NCBI GenBank assembly: GCA_963748315.1
Contig: CAVVIK010000006.1
Location: 620,001 to 684,000 of the forward strand
DNA length: 64,000 nt
Reading direction: 5' to 3'
DNA from: DASPHG01 sp963748315
Lineage (GTDB): Bacteria > Actinomycetota > Thermoleophilia > Solirubrobacterales > Thermoleophilaceae
Below are positions 46,910 through 55,385 of this stretch, in pieces. The notes beneath the pieces are model-generated. The model saw only the letters and a program-made list of their open reading frames with translations. It did not search any database and had not been told where the DNA came from. Made by a program: the position numbers and the translations under genes. Position 1 is the stretch's first letter. Each line of letters opens with the position of its first letter.

Positions 46910-48313
46910 CTAAGCGCTCACCTCGGCTGCTTCCGACCGCTCCGCCGCGAGCCGCGCATGGAAGCTCTCGAGGTCCGAGCCGTGGGGCTCGAGCTTGACG
47001 AGCAGGAACCCCACCAGCACGAGCAGCGAGGCGCCCGCGAGGAACAGGAAGCCCGGTTCGAGCGCCGACAGAGTGGCCTCGGGGTCGATCGGGTCGTCGC
47101 TGCCGGCGATCGTGCCGACGCCCGCCGGGCCGATGATCCGGCCCAGGCCGCTCATCATCCACGCGAGGCCCATGCCGTGGGTGCGCATCGCCGTCGGGTA
47201 GATCTCGGACGTGTAGGGCGCGAGGTTGGCGAAACCGCCGTCGACGAAGAAGGCGGCACACGCGAGCGCGATCAAAAACAGCGACGCGCCGGCTATCTCC
47301 GTCTCACCGCTGAACGCCGCGAGCGCGAGGAAGACCGGCGCCCCAATTCCCATAAGGAGGCCGCAGGTCCGCCGCCCCGCGCGTTGTGGGAAGAACGAGA
47401 AGAAGAGCCGGCCCGCGAACGCGCCGAGGATGACGATCACGAACAGCCCCGCGGCTTCGTCGGAATCGACCTCGAGGATCTCCTCGAGGAAGGTCGGCCC
47501 CCACAGGAAGACACCGGCGACCGCCGCCGACGCGCCGAGCCAGGCCAGCATCGTGACGATCACGCTCGAGCGATAGCGAAGCAGCTCGCGATAGCCCGTC
47601 TTGCGTTCGGGCTCGATCTCGGCATCAAGCGACAGCTCGCTCTCGTCGCGCATCGTCAGCCACGCGATCACGGAGCGAGCCTCCTCCTTGCGCCCCTGCT
47701 CGAGCAGCCAGCGCGGCGACTCGCGCACGTAGAAGACGGTGAACGCGACCGAGATCAGCGGCAGCAGGCCCAGGAGGAAGATCGCGCGCCAGTTCGGGTC
47801 CAGCGCGGCGGAGGCCCCGGCCGCGCCGAGGATGCCGATCGGCACCATCGCGGTCGTGACGAACCCGACGATCCGCGTGCGGTACCGCGTCGGCGTGAAC
47901 TCGAGCACCATCGGCACGGCGATCACGGCCACGCCAGCGACGCCCGCGCCGACGATGAAGCGGAAGATCGTGATGAACCACCAGCCCTCGTCCGGGGCGA
48001 GCGCCATCGCTCCCGTGCCGAGCGAGAAGATCGTGAGCCCCGCGATCAGCGGTCTCCGGCGGCCGTGGCTCTCGCCGAGCCGCCCCCAGATGATGCTGCC
48101 CAGGATCGCGCCGAAGCCGGCACTCAGCAGCATCGCGGTGGCTTCGCCGAAGGTCAGGGACCACTCGTCGTTCAGGATCGGCACGACGAACGCGATCAGA
48201 AAGAAGTCGAACAGGTCGAGGACGGCGCCGATCATGCACGCGCCCATCAGGATCACGTAGCGCCGGTTGATCGGCGCGTCGTCGAGCGCGCGCAGCATTC
48301 CCACCTGCCCCAT
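46910..48313 (-). CDS. MFS transporter, sugar-porter-like
   Basis: 467 aa with 12 predicted helices and an N-terminal amphipathic lead. 'IIWGRLGESHGRRRPLIAG' is the loop 2-3 signature, 'RFIVGAGVAGVAVIAVPMVLEFTPTRYRTRIVG' region the helix 4-5 segment, and 'PTAMRTHGMGLAWMMSGLGRIIGP' region the second-half counterpart. Closest in feel to the SV2/aromatic-acid/sugar porter group. Substrate unknown. Divergent from the RmlD-like gene with 16 bp between starts. Confidence 0.85.
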   Translation of the reverse strand: MGQVGMLRALDDAPINRRYVILMGACMIGAVLDLFDFFLIAFVVPILNDEWSLTFGEATAMLLSAGFGAILGSIIWGRLGESHGRRRPLIAGLTIFSLGTGAMALAPDEGWWFITIFRFIVGAGVAGVAVIAVPMVLEFTPTRYRTRIVGFVTTAMVPIGILGAAGASAALDPNWRAIFLLGLLPLISVAFTVFYVRESPRWLLEQGRKEEARSVIAWLTMRDESELSLDAEIEPERKTGYRELLRYRSSVIVTMLAWLGASAAVAGVFLWGPTFLEEILEVDSDEAAGLFVIVILGAFAGRLFFSFFPQRAGRRTCGLLMGIGAPVFLALAAFSGETEIAGASLFLIALACAAFFVDGGFANLAPYTSEIYPTAMRTHGMGLAWMMSGLGRIIGPAGVGTIAGSDDPIDPEATLSALEPGFLFLAGASLLVLVGFLLVKLEPHGSDLESFHARLAAERSEAAEVSA

Positions 48314-48329
48314 GTGACGATTAGATCAG

Positions 48330-49154
48330 TTGGCGGGTCTTCTGATCACCGGTTCCTCGGGCTATCTCGGCCACGAGCTCGCGCGCCGGGCGCCGGATGC
48401 GGCCGGCACCTACCTCACCGCCGAGCGTCCGGGGGCGGTCCGGCTCGACGTGCGCGACGCGGAAGCAGTCGCCGGGCTCACGGCCGAGCTTCGCCCGACG
48501 GCGGTGATCCACACGGCCTACAGCGAAGCCGGGGACGACGCGGCGCGCGAGGTCAATGTCGCGGGCGCGCGCAACGTCGCGCAGGCGACGGCGGACGTTG
48601 GGGCGCGGCTCGTACACGTCTCGACCGACCTCGTCTTCGACGGCACCCTCGGCCGCGCGTACACGGAGGACGACGAGCCGCGGCCGATCATGGAATACGG
48701 GCGTCAGAAGCTGGCCGGGGAGGAGGCGGTGCGCGAGGCGCTGCCAACGGCGCTGGTCGTGCGCACCTCGCTGATCTATGGGGGCGCGGAGCCGAGCCGG
48801 CATGAGCGCCTCGTGCTCGATGCGACCGACGGCGCGACGGCCGCGCGTTTCTTCAGCGACGAGCTACGGAGCCCGGTGCAGGTGGGCGACCTGGCCGCAG
48901 CCCTGCTGGCGTTGGCCGCCGCCGACGCATCGGGAGTCCTGCATGTCGCCGGTGCCGACGACGTCAGCCGGTACGAGTTCGCGCGCCTCGTCGCGGCCGC
49001 AGCGGGCCGCGACCCGGACGCCGTGGAGAGCGCGCTCGCATCGGAGCATCCGGACCCGCGCCCGATCGACTGCCGGCTTGATTCCTCGCGCGCGCGTGCG
49101 CGCGAGGGGATCGAGTTGCGGGGTGTGCGCGAGGTGCTGGCGCTACCGCGCTAG
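48330..49154 (+). CDS. RmlD-like dTDP-4-dehydrorhamnose reductase / SDR protein
   Basis: 274 aa, short-chain dehydrogenase of the extended type. 'LLITGSSGYLGHELAR' is the NAD(P) glycine motif (GxxGxxG). 'VHVSTDLVFDGT' holds the catalytic Ser/Thr and 'MEYGRQKLAGEEAV' the YxxxK pair. TTG start at 48330. In the RmlD family it would reduce a nucleotide 4-keto-sugar, but no other rhamnose genes are here. Some relatives are methionine adenosyltransferase-like regulatory proteins, so specificity is open. Confidence 0.82.
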   Translation: MAGLLITGSSGYLGHELARRAPDAAGTYLTAERPGAVRLDVRDAEAVAGLTAELRPTAVIHTAYSEAGDDAAREVNVAGARNVAQATADVGARLVHVSTDLVFDGTLGRAYTEDDEPRPIMEYGRQKLAGEEAVREALPTALVVRTSLIYGGAEPSRHERLVLDATDGATAARFFSDELRSPVQVGDLAAALLALAAADASGVLHVAGADDVSRYEFARLVAAAAGRDPDAVESALASEHPDPRPIDCRLDSSRARAREGIELRGVREVLALPR

Positions 49155-49166
49155 GTTGCGCTCGCC

Positions 49167-49991
49167 CTGCGCCTAGCCACCTGGAACGTCAACTCGCTCA
49201 AGATGCGTATGCCGCGCGTCCTCGAGCTGCTGGAGCAATACCGGCCGCATCTGCTCGCCCTACAGGAGACGAAGAGCGAGCCGGACGCGTTCCCGGACCT
49301 CGAGCTGGCCGCCGCCGGTTACCAGGCGGTCCACCACAGCGCAGGACGCTGGGCGGGCGTCGCCCTTGTCGTGCCCGAGGACAGCGAGGTCACGAACGTC
49401 TGCGCCGGCCTCGAGGGCGAGCCGGCGCGCGACGAGGCGCGCTGGATCGAGGCCGACGTCGATGGCGTGCGCGCGGTGAGCGTCTACGTCCCGAACGGCC
49501 AGGCGATCGACGCTCCCGCCTTCGCGGACAAGCTGCGCTTCCTCGAAGCGATCGCCGAGCGGGTGCCCGAGCTCGTCGCGGACGATCGCCCTGTCGTTAT
49601 CGCCGGCGACTTCAACGTCTGCCGGACCGACCTCGACGTGTACGACCCGGCCGCGTTCGCGGGCGACACCCACGTGACCGACGACGAGCGCACGCGCTTC
49701 GAAGCGATCCTCGACGCGGGGCTCATCGACACGTTCCGCCGGCTCCATCCGGATGTGACCGCCTACACATGGTGGGACTACCGTGCCGGCAATTTCCACA
49801 AGGGCCTCGGGCTGCGGATCGACTACGTGCTGGCTACGCCCGATCTCGCGAATGAGGTGAAGCGCGCAGGGATCGCGCGCGATTACCGCAAGGGGAAGAA
49901 GCCCTCCGACCACGCGCCGCTCTTTGCGCAGATCGGCCCCGAGGAGGACGGGATCGCCGTGGCGGACGCGTCCGACTCCAAACAGGTCTGA
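49167..49991 (+). CDS. xthA: Exodeoxyribonuclease III
   Basis: Base-excision repair nuclease and AP endonuclease. 'LQETKSEPDAFP' (metal Glu), 'DRPVVIAGDFNVC' (catalytic Asp, Asn) and 'LRIDYVLATPDL' and 'SDHAPLFAQ' (catalytic Asp-His) are all present. The essential 'LRLATWNVNSLK' opening is encoded, yet no ATG, GTG or TTG precedes it: the first such codon is ATG at 49203, which would remove the Asn ligand. I place the start at the CTG at 49167; a missing base nearby is the other explanation. It lies 12 bp after the RmlD-like stop. Confidence 0.88.
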   Translation: MRLATWNVNSLKMRMPRVLELLEQYRPHLLALQETKSEPDAFPDLELAAAGYQAVHHSAGRWAGVALVVPEDSEVTNVCAGLEGEPARDEARWIEADVDGVRAVSVYVPNGQAIDAPAFADKLRFLEAIAERVPELVADDRPVVIAGDFNVCRTDLDVYDPAAFAGDTHVTDDERTRFEAILDAGLIDTFRRLHPDVTAYTWWDYRAGNFHKGLGLRIDYVLATPDLANEVKRAGIARDYRKGKKPSDHAPLFAQIGPEEDGIAVADASDSKQV

Positions 49992-50018
49992 ACGCCCTCG
50001 CTAGGCTTGGCGCCTCAC

Positions 50019-50322
<304 letters not shown>

Positions 50323-50326
<4 letters not shown>

Positions 50327-51345
50327 TTGGCCGCCGCCCTTACGTCCTCAACCGTGATCCGGCCATCCGCGCCCGTGCCGTCGACCTCGTCGATGTCGAG
50401 GCCGGCCGACTCGGCTTCGCGCAGCGCGGCTTCGGTGGCGTTGTGCTTCTCCGCGCGGCGCTGACGCCGCCGCTCGCCCAGCTCGGCCGCCTTGGTCTTC
50501 GCAGCCAAACCGAGTTCCTTGGCCTCGTCGGTCGCGGCTGCACCAAGCTCCTTGGCAACCGTCTTGGCCGCTTCCTTGGCGACGTGCCCCGGGGACGAAC
50601 CGGTGCCGGCTGCCACGCCGCCGCTGCCGTTGCCGCCTGATCCGCCGGCCGCCAACTTCGGAAGCTGCGCGGCGCCCTGGCCGAGGCCTCCAACCGCCTG
50701 ACCAGCTCCTTGGCCCACATCGCCAACGGCCTGTCCGGCGCCGCCGCCGACATCTTCGACCGCTTGACCGGCGCCTTCGCCGACGTCCTCGACGGCCCCG
50801 CCGGCTCCCTTGCCGAGCTGGCCGACGCCTTCGCCCGCTCCGGTCCCGATCTGCTCGATCGAGCGGCCCACGCTCTCGAGCAGTGCCGGGTTGCGATCGA
50901 GGGTGGTCAGCACGCGGTCGATGATCGCCGTCACGTGATCGAGTCGGGCTCTGAACAGGGCCTGGGCCTCGACGCCCTTCAGGTCCAGCTTGACCTTGCC
51001 GAGCTCGGCATGAACGCCGACACTCAGGCTCACCAAATCGAGGACCTCCGCGTGCACGGACACGCGCGCCTCGAGGTCGTCGAGCTCGAAGTGGATCTCG
51101 TCAACCTTGACGATCGGCACGTCGAGCAGGACGTCCGGCTCGTCCGAGTCGCTGATCGAGCCTGGGTGGAGAAGCGTGTAGTCCTGGTACTCGCGCTCGG
51201 GAACCGTGCCTTCGGCGGTCTGATTCGGAACGGGGCTGCTGCCACCGCTCCCGTTGGTGTTCGAGCCTGAGCCCCGGCCGGATTTCGAGGGAGCGCGCCG
51301 TCGCTTGCCCCGGGAGCCTTGAGATTTCGTCCGTCCTTGCGCCAT
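50323..51345 (-). CDS. Hypothetical protein with heptad/Gly-rich middle and E3-binding-like tail
   Basis: 340 aa from ATG at 51345 (AAGGA nine bases before); a longer frame to 51474 lacks a good site. The basic N-terminus resembles a disordered tail. A conserved-looking block follows, 'VDEIHFELDDLEARVSVHAEVLDLVSLSVG' (in part) to 'VTAIIDRVLTTLDRNPALL'. Then come repeated 'DVGxGAGQAV' units (about residues 185-235), an Ala/Lys helix, and a C-terminal 'ATEAALREAESAGLDIDEVDGTGADGRITVEDV' segment like the peripheral-subunit/E3-binding domain of lipoyl enzymes. I recall similar actinobacterial proteins beside gas vesicle genes, but no gvp gene is here. Function unknown. Confidence 0.6.
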
Positions 51346-51495
51346 GTCGGCATCCTTGTCTCCGCCCGTCCTCCCCGCAGCCGCATAGTTCGGATGCCCG
51401 GTGCCCTGGCGCATAAACGACGCGTTTGGTGTCAGCCCGGCAAGACCGGGTATGCCGTGACGTGGAGGCGCCATCCCCGAGGAAGAAGGGATGAC

Positions 51496-51990
51496 ATGGC
51501 GACAACCAAGAAGGCCTCAAGAAAGTCGAGCAGCCGAGGATCGTCGAACGGCTCTCGCAGTGCCACGAAGACGCGAGCCCGTAGCCGCAATGGCGGCGCA
51601 AAGCGCACCCAGAGCAGGTCGAATTCGGGCGCACGGCGGACCACGTCACGCCGGACGAGCTCGTCCACCCGGCGCACACCTTCGAGCCGGACTGACCAAG
51701 CCCTCGAGACCGTCAAGCAGACGGCCACGAAGGCGAAGGGGCCCGCAGTCGCGGTCGGCGCGGCCGCCGCAGGGCTGGCGGGCGGGCTCGCTCTGAAAGG
51801 ACGCATGAAGCGACGGACGGTTCTAGGCGTCCCGATGCCGCGCTCTCTGAAGCCGGGCGTGGACATGAAGTCAATGGCCAAGACGGTGGGCGCGGCGAGC
51901 CAGCGAGTCGCGAAGACGTCCAAGTCGGTGTCGAAAGACATCGAGCGGGCGGGCGAAAAGGCCGAGCGGATCGGGAAGATCCTCAGCTGA
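51496..51990 (+). CDS. Basic Ser/Arg/Lys-rich protein with small hydrophobic segment
   Basis: 164 aa. ATG at 51496 behind GGAAGAAGG. The first ~70 residues are almost all Ser, Arg, Thr and Lys, histone H1-like. Then 'AVAVGAAAAGLAGGLALKGR' and 'RRTVLGVPMPRSLKPG', and an amphipathic Lys/Ser/Glu helix to the end. The hydrophobic part and the 'VLGVP' element recur in the next gene, so the two are paralogues. Function unknown; DNA or polyanion binding is plausible. Confidence 0.6.
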   Translation: MATTKKASRKSSSRGSSNGSRSATKTRARSRNGGAKRTQSRSNSGARRTTSRRTSSSTRRTPSSRTDQALETVKQTATKAKGPAVAVGAAAAGLAGGLALKGRMKRRTVLGVPMPRSLKPGVDMKSMAKTVGAASQRVAKTSKSVSKDIERAGEKAERIGKILS

Positions 51991-52319
51991 TGGCCACCAC
52001 GAAGACAGTGGCGGCGGGCGCGGCGGCGGCCGGGCTCGCCGGTGGCTTGGCGCTGGGTTCGAGGCGTCGCGGGATCCTCACGCCGAGGCGCAAAGTGCTT
52101 GGCGTGCCGATCGGGCGAAAGAGCGGAGCGGTCAGGACGCTGGAGCTACTGCGAGACGGAGCGAAGCACCTGAACTCGGCCACCGGGCAGATATCCGGCA
52201 CGGCCGAAGACGTACACGAGATCCGCGAACAGCTCGACAAGGTGAACCGCAAGTCACCGCTCGAGGTGGTCCTCGACGGCCTGACGCACCGACGCGGTGC
52301 GCACAAGCGCGAGAGCTAG
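51990..52319 (+). CDS. Small paralogue of the preceding basic protein
   Basis: 109 aa, coupled to the previous gene by TGATG. 'TVAAGAAAAGLAGGLALGSR' and 'RRKVLGVPIGRKSG' match the preceding protein without its basic N-terminal tail. A helical segment follows ('LRDGAKHLNSATGQISGTAEDVHEIREQLDKV' in part). Ends 15 bp before the second tRNA-derived repeat. Confidence 0.6.
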   Translation: MATTKTVAAGAAAAGLAGGLALGSRRRGILTPRRKVLGVPIGRKSGAVRTLELLRDGAKHLNSATGQISGTAEDVHEIREQLDKVNRKSPLEVVLDGLTHRRGAHKRES

Positions 52320-52334
52320 GCCGAACCCGAGCAG

Positions 52335-52377
52335 CGGAACCGAAGGTCTCAGGTTCGAATCCTGACGGGCGCGCTCG
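52335..52377 (+). repeat. Attachment-like repeat, copy 2
   Basis: Exact 43-bp copy of 50054-50096; the flanking bases differ on both sides. It holds the 3' half of tRNA-Arg without a 5' half, so it is not a functional tRNA. Confidence 0.8.
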
Positions 52378-52390
52378 AGGTCGGCGGGCG

Positions 52391-53011
52391 CTAGAGGATC
52401 AGCAGGATGAAGATTGTGCAGACGATGATGTTCACCAGCCAGGCGCTGGTGTTCATCCAATCGCGCAGCTTCGGCATCGCCGTCACCGCGCGCCGGTGGA
52501 AGAGCAGGTAGCCCAACAACGGCAACGCCGCGACCAACGCGGTGAGCAGGATGAACGGCACCGCTTCGACGAAACCGTTGCCGTTATGCGTGAGGTTGGT
52601 CGCCACGGTGAACATGACGATCAGGTCCGAGGGCATGACGAGGATGACGAGGAGGCCCGTCTTCAGCGCCTGCTGAGGGCCGGCCTGCTGGAGCTTGCCG
52701 AGCCACTTCGGCGGCTCGACCGTCTCGCGCCGCACGTAGTTCTTGATCGCCGCGGCGACCAGCAGCCCGATGAGGACGTACTGAATGACGTGGCCAGTCG
52801 ACCCGTTGTCTGAAGGATCGCCAAGCGAAAGGTCCAGCAGCGAGTGGAGGCCGAGCAGGAGCGCCACGCCCACGGTCGTCGCCACCAGCACGCCGATGAC
52901 GAAGGCGAGGGAAGTCTTCACGGCGCACCCGGACGTCACGAAGATGATCGCCGACATGATCTGTGGCCCCGCCATCATCGTGATGGCCAGCGGAAGGATG
53001 TCGGTGCTCAC
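52391..53011 (-). CDS. GAP/SfLAP-family membrane protein
   Basis: 206 aa with six hydrophobic helices. 'DILPLAITMMAGPQIMSAIIFVTSG' opens it, then 'AFVIGVLVATTVGVALLLG' and 'PPKWLGKLQQAGPQQALKTGLLVILVMPSDLIVM' (in part), typical of the Sap/GPL-type family (PF11139) tied to glycolipid export in mycobacteria. I chose GTG at 53011, nine bases after GAGAGG. The only gene between the second and third tRNA-derived repeats. Confidence 0.7.
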   Translation of the reverse strand: MSTDILPLAITMMAGPQIMSAIIFVTSGCAVKTSLAFVIGVLVATTVGVALLLGLHSLLDLSLGDPSDNGSTGHVIQYVLIGLLVAAAIKNYVRRETVEPPKWLGKLQQAGPQQALKTGLLVILVMPSDLIVMFTVATNLTHNGNGFVEAVPFILLTALVAALPLLGYLLFHRRAVTAMPKLRDWMNTSAWLVNIIVCTIFILLIL

Positions 53012-53056
53012 GACACTCACCCTCTCGCAACGGAAGGCCTCCATGCAACCACGACC

Positions 53057-53091
53057 AAGGTCTCAGGTTCGAATCGTGACGGGCGCGCTCG
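53057..53091 (+). repeat. Attachment-like repeat, copy 3 (decayed)
   Basis: 35 bp, 34 identical to the tRNA-Arg 3' end. The one change (C to G) breaks the T-stem. The anticodon-side part is missing or eroded. It lies 22 bp before the SnoaL-like gene. Confidence 0.7.
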
Positions 53092-53113
53092 ATCGGGGGA
53101 TACTGGACGGGCG

Positions 53114-53512
53114 ATGTCGCAGGAGAACGTCGAGATCGTCCGGGGTGCAGCGGACGCCTTCAATCGCCGTGACGTGGATGCTTGGCTCACACACTTCGAC
53201 CCCGACATCGTCTGGTACGCGTTCCCCGACGAGCCGGACCCAGGCCCTTTTTATGGCCACGACGCAGTCCGAGCGATGGCTGCAAGGTGGATGGAGGTCC
53301 TTTCCGATTTCCGGCTGGAGGCCAAGGAATTCATCGACGCGGGTGAGTACGTGTTGATGCCTGCCCGCATGCTTGGTCGCGTTCGCGACAGTGACGCCGA
53401 AGTTACGGTCGACGAGATCTACGTGAACAAGTGCCGCAACGGCAAGATCGCCGAAGTGCGCGAGTGTCGAAGCAAAGAGGAAGCCCTCGAAGCCGCCGGG
53501 CTGCGGGAGTAG
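53114..53512 (+). CDS. SnoaL/NTF2-like protein
   Basis: 132 aa. 'NVEIVRGAADAFNRRDVDAWLTHFDPDIVWYAF' (in part), 'GHDAVRAMAARWMEVLSDFRLEAKEFIDAG' and 'YVLMPARMLGRVRDSDAEVTVDEIYVNKCRNGKI' segments match the SnoaL-like fold, which covers polyketide cyclases, isomerases and many unknowns. ATG at 53114. The first gene after the third repeat. Confidence 0.8.
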   Translation: MSQENVEIVRGAADAFNRRDVDAWLTHFDPDIVWYAFPDEPDPGPFYGHDAVRAMAARWMEVLSDFRLEAKEFIDAGEYVLMPARMLGRVRDSDAEVTVDEIYVNKCRNGKIAEVRECRSKEEALEAAGLRE

Positions 53513-53520
53513 GGTTCCTC

Positions 53521-53883
53521 TTACGAGGCCGCGTATTCCTCCGCCGAGCGAGCCTCGAACTCGAAGCCGACGAAGCTTTCATCGCCAAGCACCCATGCGT
53601 CGTGGCCCGGTTCGATCACGTAAGCATCGCCCGGCCCGATCTCGACCTCAGTCCCGTCCTCGTGTGCGATGTGCAGCCTGCCGGACTGGACCACGCCCAC
53701 GTGCCGGACCTGGCAGCTGTCCGTGCCCACGACCGGCTTCACGCAGTCCGACCACTTCCAGCCCGGTTCGAATGTCATGCGGGCAGCCGTCGTCCCCTCC
53801 ACCCGGACCACATCGACCCGAGTCTTGTCGGGTGTCCGCGTCTCGTCGGGTGAATCGAAATTGAGCGTCTCAACACCGGCCAT
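53521..53883 (-). CDS. Cupin-domain protein
   Basis: 120 aa with one double-stranded beta-helix: 'GWKWSDCVKPVVGTDSCQVRHVGVVQSGRLHIAHEDGTEVEIGPGDAYVIEPGHDAWV' is the region, with 'G-x5-G' turns and His in the second motif ('EPGHDAWV'). The first metal motif is weak (CQVRH), so metal binding is uncertain. Faces the SnoaL gene convergently with 8 bp between stops. Confidence 0.8.
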   Translation of the reverse strand: MAGVETLNFDSPDETRTPDKTRVDVVRVEGTTAARMTFEPGWKWSDCVKPVVGTDSCQVRHVGVVQSGRLHIAHEDGTEVEIGPGDAYVIEPGHDAWVLGDESFVGFEFEARSAEEYAAS

Positions 53884-53946
53884 ACCGACCTCCTGAGGGT
53901 TGAACGATTGGGGCTCCGTGCGATTAGCGTCTCGCGCGTGGGCTCC

Positions 53947-53964
53947 ACGTTACGCTCGTAACGT
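53947..53964. promoter_or_regulatory. Inverted repeat upstream of the repeat lipoprotein gene
   Basis: ACGTTAC-GCTC-GTAACGT: 7-bp arms, 4-bp spacer. It ends 6 bp before the GTG start of the lipoprotein gene, so a bound protein would block it. Its GTTAC/GTAAC half-sites resemble those at 56571 and 60325. Confidence 0.4.
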
Positions 53965-53970
53965 TTCGCT

Positions 53971-54489
53971 GTGTCGCGAGACCGGGTCTATGTGGCGCTC
54001 AGGATCTCCACGATTTCGCTGCTGGTGACGCTTGCGCTCGTGGGGTGCAGCGATGCCGAGGACGATCCCGGTGGGTCGGCGTCGACATCGGCAACGACGG
54101 GTTCCACCACGCCCCGGGCGGAGCCGTCGGCGAACGGCACGAAGCTAGTTGTGCGGCAGTCGGATTTCGGCCGCATGCTCTTCAACGCCCGACGGCAGGC
54201 GATCTACATATTCGACAACGACACCAAGGCGAAGTCCAACTGCTACGGCGAGTGCGCCAAGGCGTGGCCGCCCGTCTTCGCGAAGGGCAAGCCGGTGGCT
54301 GGGAGAGGCGTCCGGGGGGAGTTGCTGGGAACCACGAAGCGCAGGAACGGCAAGAAGCAGGTCACTTACAAGGGCCAGCCCCTCTACTACTACGCGCACG
54401 AGGGGCCCGGTGAGGTCCTTTGCCACGACGTCTTCCTGAACGGTGGCTACTGGTGGGTCATCGGGCCGAACGGCAAGCGCCGTCCCTGA
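53971..54489 (+). CDS. Secreted repeat lipoprotein (COG4315 type)
   Basis: 172 aa. A signal peptide with lipobox ('LALVGC') and a Ser/Thr-rich spacer lead to two copies of the family repeat: 'GRMLFNARRQAIYIFDNDT...CYGECAKAWPPVFA' and 'KQVTYKGQPLYYYAHEG...DVFLNGGYWWVIGPNG' (both abridged). Function of the family is unsettled; many sit beside ECF sigma/anti-sigma pairs, as here (43 bp before the sigma start). Confidence 0.82.
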   Translation: MSRDRVYVALRISTISLLVTLALVGCSDAEDDPGGSASTSATTGSTTPRAEPSANGTKLVVRQSDFGRMLFNARRQAIYIFDNDTKAKSNCYGECAKAWPPVFAKGKPVAGRGVRGELLGTTKRRNGKKQVTYKGQPLYYYAHEGPGEVLCHDVFLNGGYWWVIGPNGKRRP

Positions 54490-54531
54490 CCGCGTTAGGG
54501 TCGAGGCCTGCCCCAGTCCGACGTCGAACTC

Positions 54532-55137
54532 GTGTCTGCACTCCAGGCGGGTGATGAAGCCGCCTTCGAACGGCTCGTCGATCGCTACCACGCGAGCCTG
54601 CTGAGGGTGGCGCGCCTCTACGTGTCGAGCCACGCCGTCGCCGAGGAGGTCGCCCAGGAAACGTGGCTCGGGGTCGTGACCGGGATAGAGCGTTTCGAGG
54701 GCCGCTCCTCGCTCAAGACCTGGCTCTTTCGCATCCTGTCGAATGTCGCGAAGACCCGCGGCGTTCGCGAGGGACGAAGCGTGCCGTTCTCGTCGCTCTC
54801 ACCGGAGGACCAAGGCGAGTCGGTCGATCCCGATCGGTTCCGTTCCGCCGACAGCGAGCGCGCCCCCCGGCACTGGGCGATCCCGCCGGCGATCTGGAGC
54901 ACGGAGCCCGAAGAGCGCCTCCTGGCGGGCGAAACGCGCGAGCTGATCCTCAGGACCATCGACACGCTGCCGCCCAACCAGCGCGCTGCGATCGTGCTGC
55001 GCGACATCGAGGGCTTCAGCTCGGAGGAGGTACGTAACGAGCTGGGCGTCGGGGAGACCAACCAACGGGTACTTCTCCACCGCGCCCGGTCCAAGGTGAG
55101 GCAGGCGCTCGAGGACTACCTGGGAGAACCGGAATGA
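54532..55137 (+). CDS. ECF-type RNA polymerase sigma factor
   Basis: 201 aa. Region 2: 'DEAAFERLVDRYHASLLRVARLYVSS' (in part), 'AEEVAQETWLGV', 'GRSSLKTWLFRILSNVAKT'. Region 4: 'TLPPNQRAAIVLRDIEGFSSEEVRNELG' (in part) and 'NQRVLLHRARSKVRQAL'. An unusually long linker of about 50 residues lies between them. GTG start at 54532. Coupled to the anti-sigma gene by ATGA. Target promoters unknown. Confidence 0.92.
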   Translation: MSALQAGDEAAFERLVDRYHASLLRVARLYVSSHAVAEEVAQETWLGVVTGIERFEGRSSLKTWLFRILSNVAKTRGVREGRSVPFSSLSPEDQGESVDPDRFRSADSERAPRHWAIPPAIWSTEPEERLLAGETRELILRTIDTLPPNQRAAIVLRDIEGFSSEEVRNELGVGETNQRVLLHRARSKVRQALEDYLGEPE

Positions 55138-55385
55138 ACACGACGCTGCCCGAAATGCCCTGCCAGGAGCTGGTCGAGGTGATCACCGATTACCTCGAGG
55201 GAGCTTTGTCAGAGCGCGACCGCATTCGCTTCGAGGAGCATCTCGCGGTGTGCGCCAAGTGCCGTGAGTACATGGAGCAGTTTCGGCGGACGGTCCAGGC
55301 GGTCGGCAGCGTCCGCGAGGAGGACCTCGACCCGCAGGTCCGTGAGTCCCTTGTCGCGGCCTTCCGCGGCTGGCGCGACGGCTAG
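55134..55385 (+). CDS. Zinc-finger anti-sigma factor
   Basis: 83 aa. 'CQELVEVITDYLEGALSERDRIRFEEHLAVCAKCREYM' region carries the HxxxCxxC motif (HLAVCAKC) of ZAS-type anti-sigma domains, which release their sigma factor on oxidation or another signal. There is no membrane helix, so it is a soluble sensor. Overlaps the sigma gene; its stop shares CTAG with the convergent antiporter. Confidence 0.9.
   Translation: MNTTLPEMPCQELVEVITDYLEGALSERDRIRFEEHLAVCAKCREYMEQFRRTVQAVGSVREEDLDPQVRESLVAAFRGWRDG

Noticed and set aside
52254..52460. Minus-strand ORF ending in 'RQDSNLRPSVP'
   Set aside because: This is the antisense translation of the tRNA-Arg repeat, a well-known artefact, with no start signal.
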